This document shows positions 27,340 to 38,936 of a stretch of 64,000 nt of DNA, piece by piece. A program made the position numbers and the translations under genes. Source of the DNA: Strigops habroptila (taxonomy: Eukaryota > Chordata > Aves > Psittaciformes > Psittacidae); contig NC_044278.2 in assembly GCF_004027225.2 (NCBI RefSeq), positions 3,596,001 through 3,660,000 on the forward strand. Direction: 5' to 3'. Every line of letters starts with the position of its first letter. The stretch's first letter is position 1. The notes beneath the pieces were generated by a model. That model saw nothing but the letters and a program-made list of their open reading frames with translations. It was not told the origin of the DNA and did no database searches.

Positions 27340-28970
27340 TCTGAAGGGAGGTGTGTTGCCTGCCAGGGGCTCAGATCAGGGATGTTGCTGAGGGGCTGCC
27401 TGCTCCAGTAAGTCCTACTATTACCCACTTCTTGTGGTCTGTGTGGGTGCTGGTGATATTGACAGCAGTAGCCTGGGAAGCATTAAGAAGGACTACAGAG
27501 CCCTTGGAAAGGCGGGCAGGGGCTCTGGGGCTCAGATAGTCTTTTCATCTATCCTCCACGTCAAAGGGGAGGCCTTGAAAAGGCCAGGTGCATTTGGCAG
27601 GTTAATAAATGGTTAGAAAGGTGGTGCCATAGTCAGAGGTTTGGTTACTTAAAACATGGGACTCAATTTGGGAGGCCAGGTCTGCTGGAGGCTGGTGGGG
27701 CCAGTCTGGCAAAGAAGGGGAAGAGCTGTTTTGGTAGGAGACTTGCCAGGCTGGGCAAGGCAGCTTCAGACTAGATGTGTTGGGGTGGGGGGGCATTGAT
27801 CCATCCCAACACTCCCAGTGAGTTGGTAGCACCTGTAATAAATGTTTGGAGCGATGCAGAGGTATTTCACCTGCTCCAGCCATTGAGTCAGCTTCATTTG
27901 GAGCTCGGCTCAGATGCCTCTGTACAAACAAACACCCATAGTGTGGGAAATAAACAAGAGGAATTAGTTGTGTGCATGGCTACAGGTATATCATAACGAG
28001 TTGTGTCCCTCAGAGATCGGTGTTGGGACCGATCTTGTTCAACATCTTTGTCAGCGACATGGACAGTGGGATTGAGGCGCCCTCAGCAAGTTTGCCGACG
28101 ACACCAAGCTGTGTGGTTCGGATGATATGCTGGAGGGAAGGGATGCCATCCAGAGGGACCTTGACACGCTTGTGAGGTGGGCAATGCCAACCTCATGAAG
28201 TTTAACCAAGCCAAGTGCAAGGTCCTGCACCTGGGTCGGGGCAATCCCAGGCACTGCTACAAGTTGGGTGGAGAAATGATTCAGAGCAGCCTGAGGAGAA
28301 GGACTTAGGGGTGTTGGTTGATGAGAAGCTTAACACGAGCCGGCTTCAGTGTGTGCTCGCAGCTCAGAAACCAACTGTGTGCTGGGCTGCATCAAAAGGA
28401 GCGTGACCAGCAGGTCAAAGGAGGTGATCATGCCCCTCTACTCTGCTCTCGTGAGACCTCACTTGGAGTACTGTGTACAGTTCTGGTGTCCTCAACATCA
28501 GAAGGAGCTGTTGGAACAAGTCCAGAGGAGGGCCATGAGGATGATAAGAGGGCTGGAGCACCTCCTGTATGAAGACAGGCTGAGAGAGTTGGGGCTGTTC
28601 AGCCTGGAGAAGAGAAGCCGCTTGGACACCTCAGAGCAGCTTCCAGCGTCTCAAGGGGGCTACAAGGATGCTGGGGACGGACTCTTCATCAGGGACTGTA
28701 GCGATAGGACAAGGGGTAACGGGTTCAAACTTAAGCAGGGGAAGTTCAGGTTAGGTATAAGGAAGAAGTTCTTTACTGTGAGGGTGCTGAGGCACTGGAA
28801 CAGGTTGCCCAAGGAAGTTGTGAATGCTCCATCCCTGGTGGTGTTCAAGACCAGGTTGGACAGAGAGTTAGGTGACATGGTTTAGTGTGTGGTGTCCCTG
28901 CCCATGGCAGGGGGATTGGAACTAGATGATCTTCAGGTCCTTTCCAACCTAAACCATTCTATGGTTCTAT
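27340..28970 (+). mobile_element. CR1 LINE copy, internally deleted, with ORF1 esterase and ORF2 remnants
   Basis: A degenerate chicken-repeat-1 element in plus orientation. Around 27415-27615 a frame resembles the SGNH/GDSL-type esterase domain of CR1 ORF1; the Val-Gly-x-Gly-Asp-Ile block at about 27440 is an altered form of the usual Val-Gly-Thr-Asn-Asp. At about 27900-27985 the start of the ORF2 endonuclease region is recognisable (Ser-Val-Gly-Asn-Lys-Gln-Glu-Glu-Leu). The sequence then jumps, near 27985-27995, to mid reverse transcriptase (Ser-Val-Leu-Gly-Pro-Ile-Leu-Phe-Asn). The RT catalytic Phe-Ala-Asp-Asp is at 28091-28102. The ORF2 C-terminus is open from 28349 to 28885 and is followed by the CR1 3' UTR and ATTCTATG-type tail. 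Frameshifts and stops make it inactive. The 5' boundary is uncertain and could extend to about 27150. Confidence 0.88.
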
Positions 28971-31900
28971 AGTGCAGGCAGTCTTACTTTTCAGCCCTCT
29001 AACAAGACTGACAGTGCCAGGACACCTGGGCTGTATTCAGGATATGCTGCTCTGTTCAAATTAACTGTCTTCATGCTTGCTTTTTTAGGAGCAATCTTTT
29101 CACTTCAGTTTCAAAGCACGCTCTGCCTCTCTCCTTAATATCTCCTGAGTGGTTTTCAACTCCCGTTTGCAGCATGCATACACAGAACCACGGTGTCAGC
29201 CTGTTCACAGTCTGTGCACATGCAACTTCTTTGATGTCGTCTTGAATGTCTTCTCAACACAGACTTTAGCTTCTCATTGATTCACTCTTTGCTTTCTTTC
29301 GACTATAATACTCTGCAGTGAACAGTACTTAGACGTTGTCCAGCTCTAAAACTTTCTGCATCCCTGATGTCCTTGAAGACTTCAGAAGCAGTCTCAGCAG
29401 GGACAGTCCTTGGGGAAGAGGGAGCACTGGTGATGAGTGGGTTTCCAGCTAGGCGTTGACCACTGCTCTCTGCAGGGTGAGAGGCCTCAGGGTCAGCAGG
29501 CTCAGTGCTGCAGCAGTATGATTTTTCTCTTGCTGCATTCTCAGCCCTCCAGTCAGAATAGTACCCAGACAGGTATCCCGCCCAGCATGCCCGAGCAGCA
29601 GCTTTGGCTCTCTGTCCTTATGCCTGGAACCTTATGCTTCCATATTGCGTTGGATGCTTCCCTGGGATGAGAAACTACGTATTTCCCATCAGTCCTTTGC
29701 ACAGCCAGGCTATGTCCCGTTCTGAGAAGAATGGTGCTGAACAGCCAGGCAGAGAGATGGCCCAGCCCAAATTACTCCAAGTCCCCTTCTTCTTGCCTTC
29801 GTGAGCATTGGTTTGACCCATGGTCTGGGGGTGGGATGCAATAGCGCTGCTTTTCAACGCAGCAGTGACCTGCATAGCCAGGTGGTGCAGCAATGCCAAC
29901 ATAAAGGGAGCAAATTTCAGTAAAATAAATCCAGCCATTTCTTCTCATGGTGATTTTATCTCGTGACATTAATAACTCTGTGTCAGCAGAATAAACAATT
30001 TTTATCTGAATGCTTTTCCAGAAGATAGGTTTCGTAAAGGGCTGAGTATTGTGGGGTTTCTACCTGTTCTGACATTGATCAAAGACTAAATTCCTGGGTT
30101 CACTGAAGCTGAGATCTGCTTCCTCAGAGCAAAATGGCAGGCTCCAGACTGTTGAACCTATGGTTCAGGGTCTTTTTATTTTAACGTGTATACTAGAAGT
30201 TGGCTCCCTGGGCCATCTTACTTGCTTAAATAGGAATTTGGGATGCTGTTAAAGAAAACTCTTACATTTTCCCTGTCTCTCATAACAGTGGAGCAGGGAG
30301 TGCAGAGTGATGGATCTGTAGCCCATCCCGCTGTAATACTTTCTTGGTCCTTAAGAAGTTCAAGAAGACAAATTTCTTAAGCAGCGACAGATGGCTCATT
30401 TCACTTGGTTGTTCTTCCACACAGGAGCTGAATTTGCTGATTATGGAGGCGGCAGCATCATGAGCATTTAGAGTGCAGGTAGAGCTGGTCTAGTGAATTG
30501 GTTTCACAGAAGGAAGTGATGCTCATCCCTGACACATGCTGCTGGCTGCATGGCCCTGACCCATTCCATGTGCCAGCATTGATCCCCCTGTGCGCCAGCT
30601 CAGTTTACTAAACCTGCAGAAAATTAACCTGGTGGAAGGGGATAGTTACAGGTGAGTAGAGTGCTTTGGATGGATTCAGTCGTGGCCTCCTCAGGGATCT
30701 TTATCTTCGCACAGAGGGCAGCACTGAAAACCTGGGCTCAGCAGGGCTGGTGCGGGCAGTGTCCAAAACACCTCATGATCCTGCCTGAGGGCTGTCTGGA
30801 GAGCTTGCTCTCTGGATGGCAAGAAAATGGCATTTGCTATCACCCTCAGCGTCTCATCTCTCTCTGCCTTGCAGCCAGCTTGTCAGCGGTAGCTGCTGGA
30901 AATGCCCAAGTCAAATACAGCACGTGCAGAAGTCAGCCATGCGCTACAGGGTGCAGTTGTACTCTTAGCATGCACCTACACAAACTTCTCAAATACGTTT
31001 CTGGCACCCTGCTAGGAGTTTGTGTGTGGTGCTGCTGTGTGTGTTAGAACTTGCTCTTCAGGTACATTTAATTACTTTTTTTCCCGTAATTGACAGAGCA
31101 TTCCTTTGTTTGAAATCTTTTTGATGAGGACTTGATTAAATTTCTCAGTATGTTACTTTTTTTCTTTCTTCATCCTTGTTGGCTGTGACTTGGTACTGAA
31201 TTTGTCTGCCAGTGATCCTATCTCCATATTTTAATTTACAAGTGATCAGTGAGCTGTGTATTGTTTTCTGACAGCAGGCACAACTCATGCTGGGAATCTT
31301 TTATTCCTCCCTCCCCTGCTCTCTCTCCTGCAGAACTTTTACATTCATTTCATTGGCAGGAAGCTTTCTTGGGTTTAGTTTTGTGGGGCATTTTGCTTTG
31401 GGGTAGATTTGTTTCTTGCTGTTCTTTAGAGAGACATGTTTTCTGTTTCTTGAGGAAATTCTTGCTTTTCCCAGGCTGGCGGCACATCACAGTTGGAAAT
31501 CTCTGGCTTATCCATGGCCAGACCTCAGAGGCTGTGAACTTTCCAGCTTTCTCCATCCCTGCAGCTATACACATGGCCTTTTCCATATATGCTCAAGATG
31601 TATGGCTTCTGGGCTTTGAAGAGACTTTCTGGGTCACATATGCATGCCTCCCCGAGGCCGCACTCGGTTACCTGTTAGTTTGTTAGCTGCTCTGCAGACT
31701 CCAGCATGGCATGGCTGGTAATGCCATGGCTGAGCAGATGTCCTTGTCACTGCCTGCATGCAGTCTTCATACCACAGCATGAGGCATGTTGTGGTGGACT
31801 TAACCTGCTACCTTTGTGTTTGGTAGGTCAGCCGTCGTGACCGTGCTGCTTTTGGGGAAGGGGGGGCACTAGGCTGCTTGTCAGTAGGTTTGGATGATGT

Positions 31901-34900
31901 GATGCTCACCTTCTATAGGGCTGAAGCCAACAAGAGTAGAGCAGAGGAGGCAGGTCCACTGCAGGGTTTGAGGGGAGGTATCTGTTCTGTTTTGCCACAG
32001 CATCCTGTGGTAGCATTTTGAGCACATCTTGCTGCAGCAGCAGGCTGTGAGGCTGCGGAACGCCTGTGTCTGATGGGCTATGGACTTTGCAGCAACTTGC
32101 TGAACATACTGAAATGCAGGTCACTTGGTTTATTCCTGGCCTCTTTCTGTCCCTGAGAGGAGGTGAGTCACACCAGCTCCTAGGCTTGCTCCTGGGGCTG
32201 GGAGCACCCACCAGTCCATGCTGCAAGAAACACTATTTGCAGCATCATACAAAGAACAGTAAATGTGGGGAGAAGTGTCATGTAGCTGATGTTTAGCAAA
32301 GCATGAGCAGTACTTGCAGGCAGGCTAAAGCTTCTCAAATCCCAGGGAAGTGGGGTAGCATTTGGGTGGCTCCTGGGGTGATGCCAAGGGTGGGTGAAGG
32401 CATGCCAGCTCTTTCCCGCTCTGCACAGGGTCTCTGCACTGGCACAGCGCTCTGTATCGGAAAGGAGGAGCGTGCAGAAGTGAGGATTTAGCTTTACACA
32501 ATTAGTAGGCTATAGAGGGATTGCAGGAAGACCTGCAAGAGGTGGGAGAGCTCCAGCTGTGGATCTCTCTTGCTGCTGCAGACAGACATATATTTTGCTT
32601 TTTTTTCTCTTTTTTGCATGTCCAGCCTAGAGCAGCATATTTGCAACCAGGACCTGAGCAGTTTAGGGGCTATAGAAACTCTTCACATTGCTCCGAAACC
32701 AGCACTGCTGAAGGTGAAGATGGTAGGTTAGTGTTCAAAGGCTCTTTCGTCTGCCTGCCTGGGAGGGGGCAGCAGCTGAGCCTTCCTGAGGAAAGGGTTA
32801 ACACTGTCTCTGCTTCCCATGGAGCTGCTCTCTCAGTAATTCAATCATGTCAGCCTGTTTGCAGGCAATAATTCATTGTTATAGGAACACTACAGTAAAG
32901 TGACAAGTTAATAATGGCAGTAATAATGGCAGGCAAAGTCTAATGCTATTTCCCTTTCCCCTGCTCCTGTTGCACCAGCAGCCTCCCATGTTGGCTAATG
33001 CAGTTTGCAACCTTGCTAATCCAGTTTCAGGAGGAATTGTGTTCTGTTAAAAAGAGAATAGCATGGAGCTGTGCTGCCATGTTCCTGTCATCTCGGAGGA
33101 GGCTGCCCTGGTGCTGGAAGACTCTGTCTTTACTTTGCAGTGATTTCTATGCCAAATGAGCAAGGTCCTCCTAGGAGCATCTCATCTTGTTCCCTTCTAT
33201 GAATGCCTTTCTTCTGGTGCCTCTCTTCTGAAAGGGCTCATACATCTTTCCCTTTTGAACATGGTTTGCTTTCAGCTAACCTGGTACCCTGCGTCACCCA
33301 CCCCTTGCCACACTGAGTCAGAAGGCTGGCGTGTACTTGCTTGACTCTCGTTGCCCCAGTTCTCCACGGTCATTAACATGGGTGTCCTTGCAACATGTCT
33401 GGAGGTGGAGGAGGCTCTTCAGCCCTGCCTTGTGGAAGAGAGAAGAGCTGGCAGAGCGTTAGTGCATGTCTAAGCCTGTGGCAGGGCAGTGACCTGCACA
33501 CAGGTCTCTTGAATCCCAAGTGAACATCACCCAGCAGGAATTTGGGCACTAAGTGCTTTTTGGGCCTTAGCAAGGGAAATGATGAGGCACCTCTGGGTTG
33601 TGACTGCAGGCTGAGGAGTCAGCTGAGTTTGCACCAAAAGCCCAGCCAGTGACCTTCAGGATACTGGAGAGATAGAGGTTTCTTGCAGGAAGTCACCTTG
33701 GGGCCATGCTCCTGGAAATGAGTCACTCCTCATCAGCCTGATAAACCCCGTGTCTGGTGTTAAACTGGGGCTGGGTTCAGGTTGGGTTGGCCTTGTTTCT
33801 GCTTACACCCTCCCCATCATACACCTCAGCACAGTGAAATCCCAGCGGAGGCTTTGAAAAAAGTAGGACATTCCCCAGGAAAACTTTTTGCAACACTTCA
33901 TTAGTTCTCTCCAGGCAAGAGCATCTTCTGGAGGAGCTTTCCCCGGAGGGCAGCAGCCTGCAAAGTGGGACACCACCTTCCTGCTGTGGTGACAGGGCTC
34001 CCCAGGGTTTCTGTGGGCTGCTGGTGGCCGTGCTTCTACATGCTCTTTCTGTGCCACGGCCGCTGGCTCATGTGGAGCTGGCTCCTTCCGCAGCTGGCAT
34101 CCCCCTCCTTTGCTGCAGGGTTTTCTATGGGACTGTTTAGGGGGGAAAGCATCTTCAGCTGGGAACTGTCATTCCCAGGACTTGGTAACAGTGGCTCCCA
34201 GGTAGGAAGTAAACTCCCGGTGTTGTATTTTCTTGCTGTCTACAAGGAAAGATGGATGTAAGGGGTCTGAGATACAGCATCTTTTCATCACAGAACTTTA
34301 AGGTACAGATCACAAAGTGCTTTGGTAAAGGTAAGTGTTGTAACCCCTGGTCGATGATTAGGAAACAGAGGGCAGGGAGCCGGGTGGCTTCACCATTGCA
34401 GCGAGTCAGCAGAAAAGCTGTGAATCACGTCACTGCCTCTGATGACTGCTTTCCCTTCCCCCAATTATTTGTATAACTGTGCTTACCACAAGCCCAGCTT
34501 GAGGAGACAGATTGCCTGCTGGATGGTGTGTAGAAAACCCCTACCATATATACCAGCTTGCAGAGCACCTAGCCATGCGGTAGCCTGCTGTGGTTGTAAG
34601 ATGTGTCTGACGTGGCCCCCAGCCCAGAGGTGCAAGCTTTGAAGACCAGAAGCTGCCACAGGTATCCTGAGACCGTGCGTGTCTTCTGATGTCTTCTGTC
34701 CTGTAGTGCCTGCAGGGCCCCTGCCCAAGCACCGCTGCAGAGTTCAGTGCCTGTACTTGTTCTTCACAGAGCCTGCATGGCTTCGCAGGGGCTGCGAGGC
34801 CAGGATAGCTTAAAAAAAGAGAAAATACGAGGATTGTAGCCATGACTTGTTGCCAGTGTAAATTGAAAGCCTTAATAGCGTACATAGGGCCAATTACAAT

Positions 34901-36760
34901 ACATCAAGGTACGATACCCTCTTTACCGGCACCCTCCAGGGAGCCAGGAGACGTTGTGGCAACAGGATTATGGTTGGCAGATGATGTGCACGATAACTTC
35001 ACCTAGACACATGCACCTGTTTCCCTCACTAAGCAGATGTTTTGGAGGCTGTTAAGAGCAACATCAGTCTCTTGACAGTGCAGCAGAAGGTGCCACGTAG
35101 CTGTGCCTGTTCACATCACTGTGCCCACCACCTCCGCTGCTTGACAGAGGGCTGGAGCAGCCCTGCTCTGGCACACCAGAACCCCAGCCCCTGGGGCAGA
35201 ACACATCAGCTCAGCATTTGAAGGCCAAGCCCTTTCCTGGCTCTCTGCCCAGGCAAATCCCAAAGCCAGGAGAGGGAGTTTCCCTGTGTCAGGAGGGCAA
35301 GGTTTGGCTGGCTCAGTGCCTGGGGTGTCAGTCTTGCAATCGCACTCATGCACCAGCAGCTACAATCATTTCCATGCCATGGCAGGCATCTTTAAACATG
35401 ACCTGGCAAGTTGCATGGGGCACAGACAGACCCACCCTGTGCTAGAGTAGACTTACTACCAGGTTGGAAAGAGATGGACTCCCTGGTGTTGTGTTGTACC
35501 ATTACCATCACCCTGGACCACCAACTTCAGGATTATTTCTCCCCTCCCCTTTTTAAATCATTTTTCCCAAATGCAAAACGAGCCTTTTGGGTTAGTTTGC
35601 ATATCTGTGAATGGTGCCTGATGGTCCTTCCTGTGGGAAGGCAGAAGCACAAGCTGCCCCAGAAAGCTTCCCGTGTCTTAACCAGCCTGTGGCAGAGGAT
35701 CTCTCCCCTCCGTGACCCTGCAAACCAGGCTGCAGCCCGAAGGTGAAGCTGCCCCAAGGTAACCTGTGTGCCACAGTGCTTCCAACTCAGCAGTTTTCAG
35801 CCTGTGGTCTGTAAAAGCTGTGTATTATTTCTACAGGGTCTGCAAAAGGTAATGAATAGGTAGGTATGCATTTACTATGAGGAGCCAGTGCCTGGGCAGG
35901 GAAGCATTTGGTGTTCACAGATTGGAAAAGACTGAGAACATCCCCTCTAATTCTGTGGGAGGAAACAAAACCTGCACTTGCATGTTCCGTGGTGTGCCTC
36001 TGTTAGGAAAATAAGTCATGTTAGATGAGAAGTGCATTGGCAGGGGTGTCATTACCTATCACAGATACCTCTAATCTAGGCGAAACTCCACACACAGTGT
36101 AGGAACCTCTGCAAGTGTGTGCAGTCTAGCAAAGGGAAGACCTGTAATTCCCTGCCAGGGCCTGCTGTCCAACTGGCAGCAAGCAGGAAAAGCGATCTTC
36201 TCATCAAGATTTGGGGGGTCTATGTGAATGCGTAGGCAAATTCCTGGATGCTGGCTGCATTGGCTGCCAAGAAGGGCTTGGAGAGCTGCGGGATTTAAGA
36301 TTTCATTTTTGCCATAGCTAATAAGTTTTCTTCCCCATCACCCTCACCCCCACGATAAAAGACATCTTCCCAAGTGTTGAATGGAAGCAGGGACAGCTGC
36401 ACAGAGCCCATCCAAGAGCACGCAGGGGTCTGTGGACAGCAAGAATTGCCATGATTATGGTGTGGGAACAAGCTTTCACTGCTTCAGTGAAATACATCTG
36501 TCATGTATGAGGTGCAGGTCTGTCGCCCCAAACAGCAGGCTTAAATTTGGTCCATGCCCATCCTCCTCGTTTTCATCTCCTGGAGTTGCCATGATGTGGG
36601 AAGAGCACTGGGAGGGATGCTTGCATCTCAGCTGCTCTGGTCTGTGCATACCCTGGCTTTGTCTCTGTGTGTGTGTGTTGATATTGAGCAACCCCACCAC
36701 AGACAGCATGTGTATATACTGCATTTTAATAGATATAGAACTACTGACTTAACATACACG

Positions 36761-36792
36761 GTTGCTATAGTAACAGAGGTTTCCTTAGTAAC
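36761..36792 (+). promoter_or_regulatory. Tandem RFX-type X-box motifs
   Basis: GTTGCTATAGTAAC at 36761-36774 and GTTTCCTTAGTAAC at 36779-36792 both fit the RFX-family X-box pattern (GTTNCYNNRGNAAC-like imperfect palindrome). Their starts are 18 bp apart. The surrounding 36720-36960 is AT-rich and contains two inverted CCAAT-type ATTGGTT sequences (36889-36895 and 36914-36920), as in many conserved enhancers. Binding is inferred from motif match only. Confidence 0.55.
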
Positions 36793-38188
36793 GGTTGCAG
36801 AAAATAATCCAGTACCAATTAAAAATAAACTGTTTGGAAAGGGGGCTGGGAGAGAAAGGAAACTGCCGAGAATCACCTTCCCCTTTATTGGTTCATCTCC
36901 CAGGGACTTGGAAGATTGGTTAATGCTCGAAATAACCTTTCTTAACCAGTGGTGAGCTGAGAAGGTGGGATGAGTGTGGGTGCAGTGGCTAAGGCTGCTG
37001 TCCTGGGTGAAACAAAGGCGAAAGAGTGTGTCTGAGGTATGGCAGAAATACAACAGGGTGATGCTAAATTTCTCCATTAGGTTGAAGTCTTCAGAGTGGG
37101 AAAACAAGGGACTATTTCCCTTCTTCCCTCTGTCCACTGTCTGTGCGCCATACCCCTTACACAGCCATGGAGTCTTTATTAGCATACTGATTAAAGCCAC
37201 GGGCAATCGAGTTAACAGGATGCCTATCTCAGATGCTGTCTTAGGGCAGAACATGTCGCTGTGGCAGGAGTTCCTCCCTCCCATTTGAAGTTGTTTGCCT
37301 GTGCCCGTCCTGTCGCTCGTCTCTATCACCCATCGCTTGTGCCGACAGGCATCCGAGACCCTGGGGCCCAAGGGAAGCTGGAAGCAAAGCAGGATGCAAA
37401 GTGAGGAGCCCATGTGTTGGTGAGAGAGAGGAGACAGCATTGCTTCCCCTCAAACAGAGGATGCACGGGACGGGTTTCCAGGGCACGGATGTGCACAGCT
37501 CCCCTGGCAGCCTGCGGTTGTTTGTCCCTGCGGTGCCACGCTTGTGTCGTGCCACTCGTGCCCAGGGCACTCGCTGGGTTAAGAGAGTCACCAGTTGTCA
37601 GCAGAATCCCTTCGCCTGGCAGCAGGACAGCATGCCCCCTCTCAGAGGGGAGCTGCCATGCGAGGGGAGGTGAAGGAGGAGAGGTGGTGTGTCTGGCCAG
37701 GAGCTGCTCCTCTCCTCTGGTCTGTAGCCAGCAGCGCTCCAGGGCAGGCCAAGCACAAGTGTCACAGGAGGGCGCTTCGTGTCCTCCCCTGCAGAGTGGA
37801 ATGCCCTGGATCAAGGCTTGGGTGACAGGCACAGCCTGAGCACACACAGTGGAAGCTTCTTCTGCTCCTGCAGGGAGAGAGGAACTGGAAAACCAGTGTG
37901 GCTCTCTCCTTGCGGGGACGAGAGCCAGTGACACCGCCGTGTCATCCTCGACACTCTGTGGCTGCTTAGCTACCCATGTGGGAACTGAGTTGCCCTTGGG
38001 AAGCCAGGGTAGGTGACATGCCTGTGTCTTGTCCCTGTGCAGTCTGTGCTGGACCTGGAGCCAGATTTCCTGGCTGCTGGAGCAGAGCTTGCTCCCTGCT
38101 GATCCCTGCCAGTCTGGTGCTTGCTCTTCTTTTCTAGTTGTACCCATGTTTGGTCCCCTAGCTACTGCACGTCTGTTGGTCACCCATT

Positions 38189-38223
38189 GAAGACTACACC
38201 TATTAAGTATGGGTGTAGTCTTC
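38189..38223. repeat. Perfect 12-bp inverted repeat with an 11-nt loop
   Basis: GAAGACTACACC at 38189-38200 is the exact reverse complement of GGTGTAGTCTTC at 38212-38223. A second, overlapping pairing exists between CACCCAT (38181-38187) and ATGGGTG (38209-38215), so two mutually exclusive hairpins are possible. It lies about 300 bases before the D6 exon. Confidence 0.75.
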
Positions 38224-38525
38224 TTGCTAGGTTTGGTGCCTTAGGCCACAGTGAATTAAGAAAGAGAGTCTTTTAAATGGCAAACTGTGAAAAAGCAGCC
38301 TCTTGCTCAGGGACATGGTGGGAGCATCTACAAGTAGAGCCGGCAGTGAAAGAAGAGAGAAGATTTGGTAGGAGAACATTGTCTTAAAGGTACAGGTAAG
38401 ACCCAGGCAAGAGGAGCCATGCCTGTAGTTGGGGCAGGGCTCTGTGGTCCTCCCCAGAGCAGTTCAGTTTCTTTTCCATGTTAATGACCCACCTCTCCTC
38501 ATCCTTCCCTGTTCTTCCCTTGCAG

Positions 38526-38936
38526 TGACCAAGCTGCAGGTGAGCAAGTCAAAGCGGAGCATCACTCTGGTGGAGAACCATCCCATCCCCCTCAACTGCT
38601 CAGTGAAGTCGCAGACCAGCCCCGACTCACACTTTGCTGTGCTGTGGTATGTCCACAAGCCCTCCGACGCCGACGGCAAGCTCATCCTGAAGACCACCCA
38701 TAGCTCAGCCTTTGAGTATGGCACCTATGCAGAGGAGGAAGGGCTGCGGGGCCGGCTGCAGTTCGAGCGCTCGGCATCAGGAGGGCTCTTCAGCCTGACG
38801 GTGCAGCGGGCAGAGGTACGGGACAGCGGCAGCTACTACTGCCACGTGGAGGAGTGGCTGCTCAGCCCCAACCACGCCTGGTACAAGCTGGCAGAGGAGG
38901 TGTCGGGGCGGACGGAGGTCACCGTCAAGCAGCCAG
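38526..38936 (+). CDS. IGSF3: IGSF3 exon: Ig-like V domain 6
   Basis: This 411-base exon encodes 137 residues in phase 1, after TTCCCTTGCAG and before the donor GTACCA at 38937, the weakest donor in the gene. Cysteines are at residues 25 and 106 and the Trp is at 41. The second Cys is followed by His-Val-Glu-Glu-Trp-Leu-Leu, a Glu-Trp block close to the EWI motif, and then a Trp-Tyr pair and an Ala-Glu-Glu stretch. One sequon (Asn-Cys-Ser) begins at residue 24, right at the first disulfide Cys. The C-terminal third is nearly the same as in D7, including the shared Val-Thr/Leu-Val-Lys-Gln-Pro end, which points to duplication within the D6-D8 cluster. Confidence 0.94.

Larger units (their letters stand above)
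20813..38525 (+). other. IGSF3: Long IGSF3 intron between D5 and D6
   Basis: A 17.7-kb phase-1 intron from GTGAGT to TTCCCTTGCAG. I found no V-type Ig exon in it. It contains a CR1 3' tail (21051-21180), a potential G-quadruplex (24804-24830), a rearranged CR1 copy (about 27340-28970), paired RFX-like X-boxes (36761-36792) and a 12-bp inverted repeat (38189-38223). Long open frames on the minus strand at 36628-37440 and 37326-38183 show no recognisable protein family and are treated as chance. The remaining sequence shows nothing I can assign. Confidence 0.85.

Noticed and set aside
36720..36960. MHC class II-like W-X-Y promoter module
   Set aside because: X-box and ATTGGTT sequences are present, but the spacing is about 95-130 bp instead of about 20 bp, so it is not an S-X-Y module.
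36628..37440. 270-codon open frame on the minus strand
   Set aside because: It covers the X-box block and a GT microsatellite and shows no family resemblance; the hydrophobic stretches reflect composition. A protein search would settle it.
37326..38183. 285-codon open frame on the minus strand, the longest in the window
   Set aside because: It lies in a GC-rich part of an IGSF3 intron, has no domain or signal I recognise, and low-complexity composition typical of stop-poor GC-rich antisense DNA.
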